A stretch of DNA of 7,563 nt, taken from the NCBI GenBank assembly GCA_023622465.1, contig JAMNZE010000103.1, forward strand, positions 1 to 7,563, in the 5' to 3' direction. This document shows, in pieces, positions 1 to 5,656 of the stretch; positions within the stretch are counted from its first letter, which is position 1; each line of letters opens with the position of its first letter. The notes under the pieces were generated by a model that was given only the letters and a program-made list of their open reading frames with translations, searched no databases and was not told the origin of the DNA. Source of the stretch: UBA5500 sp023622465 (lineage in GTDB: Bacteria; Bacillota; UBA994; UBA5500). The position numbers were made by a program, and so were the translations under genes.

Positions 1-3
1 CTG

Positions 4-42
4 GCTGTAAGGTAATGTTTTTCACACATTATATCTTACAGC
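4..42. repeat. Imperfect inverted repeat at left edge
   Basis: An 8-bp perfect inverted repeat (GCTGTAAG at 4-11, CTTACAGC at 35-42) encloses a second 6-bp one (TAATGT at 13-18, ACATTA at 26-31) with a 7-base loop. It directly abuts the operon terminator on its right. It could be a second hairpin in a tandem terminator region or an operator for a gene beyond the left edge. The minus strand contains TATAAT within it, but I found no matching -35 element, so I do not call a promoter. Confidence 0.45.
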
Positions 43-89
43 AAAAGACGGCTCCTGGCATCATCGCCAGGGGCCGTCTTTTATTTTTT
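43..89. terminator. Strong, probably bidirectional intrinsic terminator
   Basis: The arms 43-59 and 66-82 form a 17-bp stem with one G-T wobble around a 6-base loop. The stem starts with AAAAGACGGC and ends with GCCGTCTTTT, so a T-run ends the stem in both directions. On the plus strand it is followed by another run of six Ts at 84-89. On the minus strand it lies about 50 bases past the stop codon of the last gene of the 3093-134 operon. It is the obvious end of that operon and probably also stops transcription entering from the left. Confidence 0.85.
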
Positions 90-133
90 CAGGAGCTGTT
101 AGTGCGACAGCCCCTTTTGCTTCCGCCTTAGGG

Positions 134-772
134 CTAGATAATACCCAACCAAGTGCCGAAGATATCGCTAATTGTGCCCAGCAAGAGGGAGATACGCCCC
201 ATGACCACGTTGCCGAAGGCCACGCCAAAGGTGATCATCATAACTATTCGACCTAAGTTGGCCATTTTGCGGACGGGTCCCTTGTGCTCCACGGAGAAGA
301 AGAAGTAGAATAGGACCCCCAGCACGCCCAGAACCATAATAATGTTATTGATGGAGGGACCTAATAGCAGGGCTCCTTCACTGCTCTTAACGAAAAGAGG
401 AGCCATGGCTGCCCGCGATTGGGCGATTAACTGGGACTGCAATAGGCCATGGGTAGAGATACCCACACCCAGCCCCATGAGGAATGACATGGGCCAACGG
501 CTCACCCAAGCTATCGGTTTAAAGAAGCGGGTGTATAGCATTAGGCCTAGAACAATCGGTATGAGGAGATTCAATTTGCCCTCGGTGGTTAGTGGTGTCC
601 AGGCTTGATCAATTATATTGCCATAGGCGGTGACGAAAGTATACCCCACACTGGCACCCACATAAATGTGTTCGAATAGCCGGTAGATGGGATTCTCCTT
701 GTAGATAAAGGAGTATAGAGATACCATACCTAAGCCCATAAACCAAACCCAGGGGTTAGTTGATATGTTCAT
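134..772 (-). CDS. Polytopic membrane protein, fourth gene of an uncharacterised membrane operon
   Basis: This 212-residue protein has about six predicted membrane segments, near residues 7-24, 33-54, 67-84, 92-112, 141-160 and 172-195. A more polar stretch, about residues 113-140, lies between segments four and five, and a basic loop (HKGPVRK) lies between five and six. There is no signal peptide and no catalytic motif I recognise. The ATG start is supported by GGAGGTGA six bases upstream. It begins 20 bases after the stop of the 793-1620 gene and ends the operon, with the 43-89 terminator beyond it. Its length equals that of the 1645-2283 protein, which is also polytopic, so the two may be partner subunits; I see no clear sequence identity between them. 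The function is unknown. The gene itself is well supported by length, start site and position. Confidence 0.88.
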   Translation of the reverse strand: MNISTNPWVWFMGLGMVSLYSFIYKENPIYRLFEHIYVGASVGYTFVTAYGNIIDQAWTPLTTEGKLNLLIPIVLGLMLYTRFFKPIAWVSRWPMSFLMGLGVGISTHGLLQSQLIAQSRAAMAPLFVKSSEGALLLGPSINNIIMVLGVLGVLFYFFFSVEHKGPVRKMANLGRIVMMITFGVAFGNVVMGRISLLLGTISDIFGTWLGII

Positions 773-792
773 CCTGTGTCACCTCCAGAAGA

Positions 793-1620
793 CTATTTCT
801 TACGGGATTTTTCCTGTTGTTTAGAGAGGAAGTAGGCCACATTACCTACGATGATAAAGGTAACGATAACCAAGTGACCAAGGGATTGGGCATCCATACG
901 GGCAGCCCCTTCTCCCGGTTCGCCAATTAAAACCTCATATTCGGCTCCACCCCGCAGGCCGGGTAATAGACCAGCAAATTGGCCCGAGTGGAGATAGGGC
1001 ATAACGTTCGGCACACTAACGGTAACAATTCCTACAGCATAGAGAGGGCCGTCCGATGGTAATTGACGCAAGAAATCCTGATATCCGGGAGAACCGGTTT
1101 GGAAATCTATTATTAAGGTAAAATCGTGAATGGTTTTGATGTTATTCATAATAGGCAAGCTGGATATGGGATTGCCCCGATGATCGCGAGCGAAGGTGTT
1201 GGCCGGGTCGTCAATAAACTTCTTAACTGCCGATTCGCCACCGGCTAGATAGCCGAGATTGACGATGTCTTCGCCATAGGTAACCCGATCCCCCAGAATG
1301 CCTAAGATCCTCTCTGCCAGCATGGGGCCGTCGGGTACGAAGGCGGCCATTACCATTTTGACGCCCCGATTGGCCAAGTGTTTTGCTACCGCCACAGCCT
1401 GCGGGTGCACGTCGGCAGCACCGGCCACGGAATAGTCCATGCCTATCATCACGATATCGGTATTGGGATCGAGGCTTTCGATCAAATTGTAGACTTGATG
1501 GGTTGTTTGATTTACCGTAAGCGGAATACCGATGGGTTTAATCATGGGGGCCAATAACACAATCAACAGGACTGTGTAGATGACCCGCCGATCTATATTC
1601 TGTAAACGCTCTAACCACAT
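793..1620 (-). CDS. Membrane-anchored protein with a central soluble domain, third gene of the operon
   Basis: This 275-residue protein has an N-terminal membrane span (about 13-29), a soluble domain of roughly 215 residues and a C-terminal span (about 247-265). The tail is strongly basic (KQQEKSRKK). By the positive-inside rule both termini should be cytoplasmic and the central domain outside the membrane. The domain has alternating hydrophobic strands (DIVMIGMDY, VKMVMAAFV, FTLIIDF, YAVGIVTVSV) that suggest an alpha/beta fold, a YGEDIV motif at 115-120 and a GLRGGAEYEV motif near 221-230. The ATG start is chosen because AAAGGAGG lies 11 bases before it. A GTG four codons upstream touches that ribosome binding site and is unlikely. 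The gene follows the 1645-2283 gene by 24 bases. I recognise no enzyme family. Its span-domain-span layout resembles that of the 2323-3093 protein. Confidence 0.88.
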   Translation of the reverse strand: MWLERLQNIDRRVIYTVLLIVLLAPMIKPIGIPLTVNQTTHQVYNLIESLDPNTDIVMIGMDYSVAGAADVHPQAVAVAKHLANRGVKMVMAAFVPDGPMLAERILGILGDRVTYGEDIVNLGYLAGGESAVKKFIDDPANTFARDHRGNPISSLPIMNNIKTIHDFTLIIDFQTGSPGYQDFLRQLPSDGPLYAVGIVTVSVPNVMPYLHSGQFAGLLPGLRGGAEYEVLIGEPGEGAARMDAQSLGHLVIVTFIIVGNVAYFLSKQQEKSRKK

Positions 1621-1631
1621 GCTAATTGGCA

Positions 1632-1639
1632 CCTCCTTT
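1632..1639 (-). promoter_or_regulatory. Ribosome binding site that fixes the start of the 793-1620 gene
   Basis: AAAGGAGG on the minus strand ends 11 bases before ATG at 1620. An in-frame GTG at 1632-1630 shares its first base with this site, so it cannot be served by it. This decides for the shorter protein. Confidence 0.75.
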
Positions 1640-1644
1640 GCTGG

Positions 1645-2283
1645 TTATTCACCGTATCCCAAATGCCCCCGGTCAAAACCCAGTAGGATGCGTAGACTAG
1701 TAGCAAAACCACCGATAGCAACGCCGATAGCAATACCCCTTTGCCCCGTAGTATTGATGACGGTGAGCAACCAGTTGCCGATCACGGGGAATTTGGTCCA
1801 GATTTGTTCGGCTATGGGCGCATTGCCCAGCATGACTAAGACAGCTGCGGCGAGTAGTAGGGTGGCTTCGAAGCTACGCATGCGGAAGGCTCGGTAAGAC
1901 GCGGAGGCTACGTAAAAGGCAAGCATGGCATACATGGTGGCGCTGAAGGGGCTATAGGCATAGTCGAACAGATTAGAGAAAAGCTCGGCAGCCGCTGTAT
2001 TTTGCGGGTTATGGCGGCTGTAGATCCCCACAATGATGAAGGTAAACATGGTTATGATCAGCGCCACGCTATTAAACCAACCAGAACGGCGATTGGCAAT
2101 GCGGGCCGTGTGAATGCGGAGTATGTTGACTGAGGCTAAGCCCACGGCGAAAGCCGTAATGATTACGCCCCAGTTGGTAAGTAGAGCCCGGGCCTGATCC
2201 AGCGTCGGATTCTGAAAGAAATAGGTAGCCAGCAAAATGGAACCAACTATGAAAACGATCAACAAGGGAACGCTTCTCTTCAC
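1645..2283 (-). CDS. Polytopic membrane protein, second gene of the operon
   Basis: This 212-residue integral membrane protein has about six predicted spans, near residues 5-23, 36-54, 70-88, 113-131, 138-156 and 183-200. A short basic loop (ARIANRRS, about 60-67) lies between spans two and three, and a second one (YRAFRMR) between four and five. Both probably face the cytoplasm. It ends with a short polar tail (FDRGHLGYGE). The start is GTG, preceded by a G-rich site (AAGGGGGG) about six bases upstream, weaker than the AGGAGG sites of its neighbours. It starts 39 bases after the stop of the 2323-3093 gene, the widest gap in the operon, and ends 24 bases before the next start. I recognise no transporter or enzyme motif. 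A role in a complex with the flanking membrane proteins is inferred from synteny only. Confidence 0.86.
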   Translation of the reverse strand: MKRSVPLLIVFIVGSILLATYFFQNPTLDQARALLTNWGVIITAFAVGLASVNILRIHTARIANRRSGWFNSVALIITMFTFIIVGIYSRHNPQNTAAAELFSNLFDYAYSPFSATMYAMLAFYVASASYRAFRMRSFEATLLLAAAVLVMLGNAPIAEQIWTKFPVIGNWLLTVINTTGQRGIAIGVAIGGFATSLRILLGFDRGHLGYGE

Positions 2284-2322
2284 TTTTTTCCCCCCTTAAT
2301 AGTCCAAAATCGGCGGTGAGTT

Positions 2323-3093
2323 TTATTTGGTGATCAATTCAAAGAGCCAATTGCTATCGGCGGTAGCTAAAACGGTGCCTAGAACGATAAAGGCGATGGT
2401 TAGGAGCTTAACTATGTCCTGCCCAGCCAGGTTACCCACCTTTGTTGGATCGTTAGAAAGGTAGGCTCCACCCGCGTAGAGCTCCTCACCTATGAGGGTG
2501 TAGTCGCAGGCCGCCACGAAGAAGGCCGTCTGGGCCAGGTTTCCGGTACCGGCCACCTGGATAGCTCCCACTTGGGCACCGCCTTCAGCAAAGAGAAGGG
2601 ATTCGGCCATGAAATAACCAAGCATAATATTGGCAGCTACCTGTTCGCGGTTGAAAATACCTAATACGCCAGCAGCCCAAGCAAATTGGGCTTCCGAGAT
2701 GAAACGGACCGTATCTTCCCTGTACATGTCGGGCTTTCCAGCCGATAGATAGGTTTCTTTTACCAATTCCTGAATCATGGGGAACGATTGGGGCGACTTG
2801 CAGGTGACAATGAGTTGGGTGTTGTATCTAGCGGTGAGGGTTACTACGTAGCGGAGGACATCGAAGGACGCGAAGGTTTGGGGGGCAGTAGATGTGGTGA
2901 TGTCGCCATAGCCGGGGCTATAGTGCACCGGCCGCCCCATTTCAGTAGCCCGGCCGACCGCCTCCTCGATGGAATCAAGGGCAGGAATGCGACGGATCTT
3001 CGGAGCGATCTTGCCGGAGCGGGTGGCGACAAGCACACCAATGATAATTGACCCCAAGACAATAAAGGTGCAGAAAATGAAATAGCTAGTCAA
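2323..3093 (-). CDS. DUF6754-like membrane protein, first gene of the operon
   Basis: This 256-residue protein has an N-terminal span (about 4-24), a basic juxtamembrane stretch (KIAPKIRR), a soluble domain of about 190 residues and a C-terminal span (about 226-244). Recognisable stretches are GRATEMGRPVHYSPGYGD (47-64), YREDTV (124-129), AEGGAQVGAIQVAGTG (169-184) and ELYAGGAYLS (204-213). The overall look matches my memory of DUF6754 proteins, a family of unknown function, but I cannot search to confirm it. The start is TTG, with AAAGGAGG eight bases upstream; no ATG gives an equally good fit. It opens the operon, and a perfect hairpin lies about 33 bases before the start. The soluble domain shares layout and two short motifs (YxEDxV and GGA) with the 793-1620 protein. 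The function is unknown. Confidence 0.88.
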   Translation of the reverse strand: MTSYFIFCTFIVLGSIIIGVLVATRSGKIAPKIRRIPALDSIEEAVGRATEMGRPVHYSPGYGDITTSTAPQTFASFDVLRYVVTLTARYNTQLIVTCKSPQSFPMIQELVKETYLSAGKPDMYREDTVRFISEAQFAWAAGVLGIFNREQVAANIMLGYFMAESLLFAEGGAQVGAIQVAGTGNLAQTAFFVAACDYTLIGEELYAGGAYLSNDPTKVGNLAGQDIVKLLTIAFIVLGTVLATADSNWLFELITK

Positions 3094-3126
3094 CGAATTA
3101 ACCTCCTTTCACTGATTAGGCTATTA

Positions 3127-3154
3127 AAGCAGGATTGGTTTCCCAATCCTGCTT
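3127..3154 (-). repeat. Perfect 12-bp hairpin with GAAA loop in the operon leader
   Basis: AAGCAGGATTGG (3127-3138) and its exact complement (3143-3154) enclose a 4-base loop that reads GAAA on the minus strand, a stable GNRA-type tetraloop. It sits about 21 bases before the AGGAGG of the 2323-3093 gene, so it would lie in that mRNA's 5' leader. Only three Ts follow in the minus direction, too few for a strong intrinsic terminator. It may be a weak attenuator, an mRNA-stabilising 5' hairpin, or a protein-binding site. Confidence 0.6.
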
Positions 3155-3240
3155 AAAGTTATTACCTACTTTATTCGAGAAACGGGACGATGTTCCTTTA
3201 GAAAAATAGGCATGTTCTAAATAAAATTTTGATAAACTCT

Positions 3241-3256
3241 TGTGGGATTTATCACA
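3241..3256. promoter_or_regulatory. CRP/FNR- or Rex-like dyad operator (candidate)
   Basis: The sequence TGTGG-GATTTA-TCACA matches the TGTGA-N6-TCACA dyad of CRP/FNR-family regulators at nine of ten positions. The TGTG-N8-CACA core also resembles Rex sites. Symmetry continues outward imperfectly (CTT on the left, AAG on the right). It lies between the minus-strand membrane operon and the plus-strand small gene, where a shared operator is expected. The match is by eye to a short consensus, so chance cannot be excluded. Confidence 0.35.
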
Positions 3257-3281
3257 TAAGTTGATGCCGGTGGCAGCAGCG

Positions 3282-3309
3282 TTGAAAAATGGTGATATAT
3301 ATATATCTA
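3282..3309 (+). promoter_or_regulatory. Weak candidate promoter for the small plus-strand gene
   Basis: TTGAAA at 3282-3287 is a fair -35 element. A poor -10 (TATCTA at 3304-3309) follows after 16 bases. The spacer contains a perfect alternating palindrome of 14 bases (GAT..ATC, 3294-3307) that could melt easily or bind a regulator. Only three of six -10 positions match, so this is tentative. I found no convincing minus-strand promoter for the membrane operon in this interval. Confidence 0.25.
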
Positions 3310-3368
3310 TTCTGCAGGTAGGATTTACAGTAGCGAAAGCGGAAATATGTTTAAGAGTAGGATGGAAA

Positions 3369-3375
3369 GAGGTGA
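3369..3375 (+). promoter_or_regulatory. Ribosome binding site that fixes the GTG start at 3380
   Basis: GAGGTGA matches seven consecutive bases of the 16S anti-Shine-Dalgarno complement, four bases before GTG. Two in-frame ATG codons upstream (3347 and 3362) have no comparable site. Confidence 0.5.
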
Positions 3376-3379
3376 GCCT

Positions 3380-3664
3380 GTGAATAGCAAAGTGAATATC
3401 ATCAATATCTGTTCATTGGTCATAGGAAACAATCTGCCCTCTAGTTTTCATTGGCGAGAGCAACCATTAGATAACTCGGTGGATGAGTCGGCCCAGCCGG
3501 TCATGGATAAGACCCAGACCGCGGAAGAAAAGGCCAGCCAGAATAGCACACCTGCCAAAGCTGTTTGTCCGTGGCCGAGGCTGGTGTATCGGGTATTGCT
3601 TGTAGGCGGCCTGGCATTGGCCCTGAAGCTGTGGTGTGGTAGCCACGGGCGAGGAGAAGAGTAA
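3380..3664 (+). CDS. Small single-span membrane protein, unrecognised
   Basis: This would be a 94-residue protein. The first 65 residues are polar, and the middle (about 30-60) is rich in D, E, S, T, Q and K and looks disordered. One predicted membrane span follows at about 68-85 (VYRVLLVGGLALALKLW), then a short tail ending GRGEE. The GTG start is chosen over in-frame ATGs at 3347 and 3362 because only it has a good ribosome binding site. Evidence that the gene is real: that site, the hydrophobic span, and two hairpins with T-tracts just downstream on the same strand. Evidence against: it is short, isolated, and resembles no family I know. It is divergent from the 3093-134 operon and convergent with the thiamine transporter operon. 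The function is unknown. Confidence 0.5.
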   Translation: MNSKVNIINICSLVIGNNLPSSFHWREQPLDNSVDESAQPVMDKTQTAEEKASQNSTPAKAVCPWPRLVYRVLLVGGLALALKLWCGSHGRGEE

Positions 3665-3672
3665 TGGATGGC

Positions 3673-3710
3673 TGACCTCGGGCCGCCCGCAAGTCTCCGA
3701 GGTTAGTTTT
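3673..3710 (+). terminator. Probable intrinsic terminator of the small plus-strand gene
   Basis: TGACCTCGG (3673-3681) pairs with CCGAGGTTA (3697-3705), giving nine pairs with one wobble. A G and four Ts follow (3707-3710). It begins eight bases after the stop codon at 3664. The T-run is short, so it may be leaky; a larger hairpin follows within 20 bases. Confidence 0.5.
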
Positions 3711-3726
3711 AAGCTGGCGCAAAGAG

Positions 3727-3800
3727 GGGCAGTGGATACTGCGTGGGACCTTGGGAAGAGGCTGTTCCCGGTTCCAAGCCGTATCCACTGCCCGATTTTT
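3727..3800. terminator. Long nested hairpin with T-tract between convergent genes
   Basis: A perfect 13-bp inverted repeat (GGGCAGTGGATAC at 3727-3739 with its complement at 3781-3793) encloses further pairing: GGGACC with GGTTCC, and GGGAA with TTCCC around a 7-base loop. On the plus strand GATTTTT follows directly, a good intrinsic terminator. On the minus strand it begins ten bases after the stop of the ATPase gene but is followed only by CTCTTTG, so it is weaker there. It most likely terminates both convergent transcripts. Confidence 0.7.
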
Positions 3801-3803
3801 AGG

Positions 3804-4577
3804 CTAAACGTTTGGGGTGAGGTTGTTGGCTACGTTTGTCCGTGTAGCAGCCAACAAGGAGTGGATTTTCTGTCTTAGAGCCGTAAACTCGGGTAAAGCA
3901 ATAACTTTTTCGTTCCGGGGACGAGGAAAGGGTACTATAATTTCTTCTATGATCTGAGCCGGTCGGGCCGACAAAACGAAGACCCGGTCGGCTAAGAGTA
4001 GAGCTTCTTCTATACTGTGGGTCACCAGTAGCACGGTGCGTCGGTGCTCTTCCCAGATATCTAATAGCCATTGTTGCATTTCTGAGCGGGTAAGGGCATC
4101 TAGAGCACCGAAGGGCTCGTCGAGACACATCAATTCTTGGGGAGCAAGTAGGGCCCTTAAGAAGCTGACCCGTTGTTGCATACCACCGGATAGCGAATCC
4201 GGATAGGCCTTTTCATAACCGCCCAGGCCCACCCGGGGCAACCAAGCACGGGCTTTGGCTAAAGCGGTCTGTTTTGACACCCCTGCCACCTCTAGTGCTA
4301 GAGCCGCATTACTTTCTACAGTACGCCAAGGGAAAAGGGTATTCTGCTGAGGCACATAACTGACGTGGCCCGTCTTGCCGGTGATTTCCTTGCCCTCCAG
4401 CCAGATTTCTCCTGCCGTCGGGGTCAGCAGTCCACCAATCAACTTGAAAAGCGTGCTCTTGCCACAACCAGAGGGACCAATGAGGGCGGCAAACTCTCCC
4501 CGCTCTACCTGCAGGGAGATATTCCGCAGCACCTCAACGGTATCATAATGCATGCTCACCTGTAGTAGTTCTAGCAT
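3804..4577 (-). CDS. thiZ: ABC transporter ATP-binding protein, thiamine-precursor uptake (ThiZ-like)
   Basis: This 257-residue ATPase should power import through the permease encoded just upstream. It has all nucleotide-binding motifs: Walker A GPSGCGKST (34-42), Q-loop PQQ (76-78), signature LSGGMQQR (129-136), Walker B LMCLDEP (149-155), D-loop GALD (157-160) and switch histidine VTHS (185-188). It belongs to the SsuB/TauB/ThiZ type of ATPases that pair with NMT1/THI5-type binding proteins. The ATG is chosen because it overlaps the permease stop codon by one base (TGATG), follows GGGGAGGG, and starts the typical ABC N-terminus. An in-frame extension of 60 codons runs entirely inside the permease gene and is not credible. 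It is the last gene of the operon. Substrate assignment rests on the TPP riboswitch and the ThiY-like partner. Confidence 0.93.
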   Translation of the reverse strand: MLELLQVSMHYDTVEVLRNISLQVERGEFAALIGPSGCGKSTLFKLIGGLLTPTAGEIWLEGKEITGKTGHVSYVPQQNTLFPWRTVESNAALALEVAGVSKQTALAKARAWLPRVGLGGYEKAYPDSLSGGMQQRVSFLRALLAPQELMCLDEPFGALDALTRSEMQQWLLDIWEEHRRTVLLVTHSIEEALLLADRVFVLSARPAQIIEEIIVPFPRPRNEKVIALPEFTALRQKIHSLLAATRTNVANNLTPNV

Positions 4578-5347
4578 CAATTTCCCTCCCCCCGGCTGTT
4601 CCAGCGGATAAGCTTCCTCTCCCAATAGGCAATACTGGCAAAGAAAAGTAGACTGAGGACTACTATGACAAAAATGCTCACAAAAACCCGGTCGGTCCGG
4701 AAGGAGGCTGCCGCTAAACGCATATAAACTCCCAGCCCCCTTTGGGCGCCTAACCACTCGGAGATTACCGCTCCCATCATGCTATAGGTGGCTGCCACTT
4801 TCAGCCCGGAAAATACATGGGGCAAGGAGTTGGGGAGCTCCAGCAGGAAAAAAATCTGCCCTCTTCTAGCTCCAATCATGCGCAAGTAATCTAGCATGGC
4901 CGCGTTGGGGTAGTCCAGCCCCTGAAGGGCGGCTATCAAAACCGGGAAAAAGCACATTAGGGCGATGATCAACACTTTAGGTAAAACACCAAAACCAAAC
5001 CAAACTACTAAAAGGGGAGCGAGAGCTATAATGGGTATATTTTGGGATAAGATTATGAGCGGGTAAAGGGCCTGCCGTAAGGATGGAAAAATGCTATGCA
5101 GCACAACGGCCAGCAATAAGCCCACAACCGTACCCAAAACAAAGCCGATGATAGCAATTTCCAGGGTGGCTAAGGTATGCATTTGCACCCGTGGCCAATT
5201 GTTAATCGCTTCCCGGACAATAGCAGTCGGTGCCGGCAGTAGCCAAGCTTCCACTTGGTAAGCAGTTACATAAAGTTCCCAAACAACTAGCAAGAGGAGG
5301 ACCGCCAAGAGGGGCGGTCCTGCTTTACGTAAGAGTTTCTTAAGCAT
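4577..5347 (-). CDS. thiX: ABC transporter permease, thiamine-precursor uptake (ThiX-like)
   Basis: This 256-residue inner-membrane subunit of the BPD_transp_1 (SsuC/TauC/ThiX) type has about six hydrophobic spans, near 12-28, 61-83, 96-117, 123-143, 187-205 and 220-242. The cytoplasmic EAA-like loop that docks on the ATPase is visible around 153-176 (DYLRMIGA...LELPNSLP, with the conserved G and LP). It presumably works as a homodimer, since the operon has a single permease gene. The ATG lies inside the end of the PF01910 gene with an 8-base overlap, which suggests translational coupling. The stop overlaps the ATPase start by one base. Sulfonate and nitrate permeases look similar. The thiamine role comes from the riboswitch and the binding protein. 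Confidence 0.9.
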   Translation of the reverse strand: MLKKLLRKAGPPLLAVLLLLVVWELYVTAYQVEAWLLPAPTAIVREAINNWPRVQMHTLATLEIAIIGFVLGTVVGLLLAVVLHSIFPSLRQALYPLIILSQNIPIIALAPLLVVWFGFGVLPKVLIIALMCFFPVLIAALQGLDYPNAAMLDYLRMIGARRGQIFFLLELPNSLPHVFSGLKVAATYSMMGAVISEWLGAQRGLGVYMRLAAASFRTDRVFVSIFVIVVLSLLFFASIAYWERKLIRWNSRGEGN

Positions 5348-5639
5348 GGGAATCGTACTTCTTTGTCAGCTGAAAAAGGGAGCCGCTGGGTGCAGGACAG
5401 TAGACCTTTACTTGGGAAATGATGTTCGGACATCCCTTTTCGATCAGCGTTTCATTGATTTGCTGCACCACGTTTAAACATTGGGACAGCGGGCCTTCCA
5501 TGGTGGTTTCCAAGGGGCCAACCCGATAGACCAGTCCCGAGTCGCTAATCACCCCGATGGCCAGATCTATATAGGGGATGGGATCGGAACCCCCCGGTGT
5601 ATTAGGAATCACCTGTATGCTTACTAGTGCATTAGGCAT
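5340..5639 (-). CDS. Thiamine-binding protein, PF01910 (MTH1187/YkoF type)
   Basis: This 99-residue protein has no signal peptide or membrane span, so it should be cytosolic. It resembles single-domain members of the MTH1187/YkoF family (PF01910, formerly DUF77), small ferredoxin-like domains; YkoF has two such domains and binds thiamine. Visible hallmarks are the N-terminal strand ALVSIQVIP, the central YRVGPLETTMEG (38-49) and the later strand ISQVKVY (74-80). The start is ATG with AGGAGGAG about six bases upstream. It sits between the binding-protein gene (17-base gap) and the permease gene (8-base overlap), so it should be made together with the transporter. Its role there is not established; it might hold the imported product or regulate flux. 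The family call is by eye. Confidence 0.82.
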   Translation of the reverse strand: MPNALVSIQVIPNTPGGSDPIPYIDLAIGVISDSGLVYRVGPLETTMEGPLSQCLNVVQQINETLIEKGCPNIISQVKVYCPAPSGSLFQLTKKYDSHA

Positions 5640-5656
5640 TATTTTCTCCTCCTAGT

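Noticed and set aside
10..60. TATAAT on the minus strand near 30 as a promoter for a gene to the left
   Set aside because: No acceptable -35 element lies 16-18 bases upstream, and the motif is part of the inverted repeat.
1580..1897. Plus-strand open frame of 105 codons opposite the membrane operon
   Set aside because: It covers the junction of two confident minus-strand genes and has a composition typical of antisense reading.
3501..3788. Minus-strand open frame of 95 codons opposite the small plus-strand gene
   Set aside because: It starts inside the long hairpin, has no ribosome binding site, and its translation has no recognisable domain or membrane span.
3636..3878. Plus-strand open frame of 80 codons across the long hairpin
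   Set aside because: It runs through both hairpins and into the 3' end of the ATPase gene; no supporting start signals.
3799..4128. Minus-strand open frame of 109 codons inside the ATPase gene
   Set aside because: It overlaps the C-terminal half of the ATPase in another frame and is rich in R, S and P, typical of an out-of-frame reading.
4578..4757. In-frame extension that would add 60 residues to the ATPase N-terminus
   Set aside because: It lies wholly inside the permease gene in another frame, has no ABC-family character, and a better ATG with a ribosome binding site exists at 4577.
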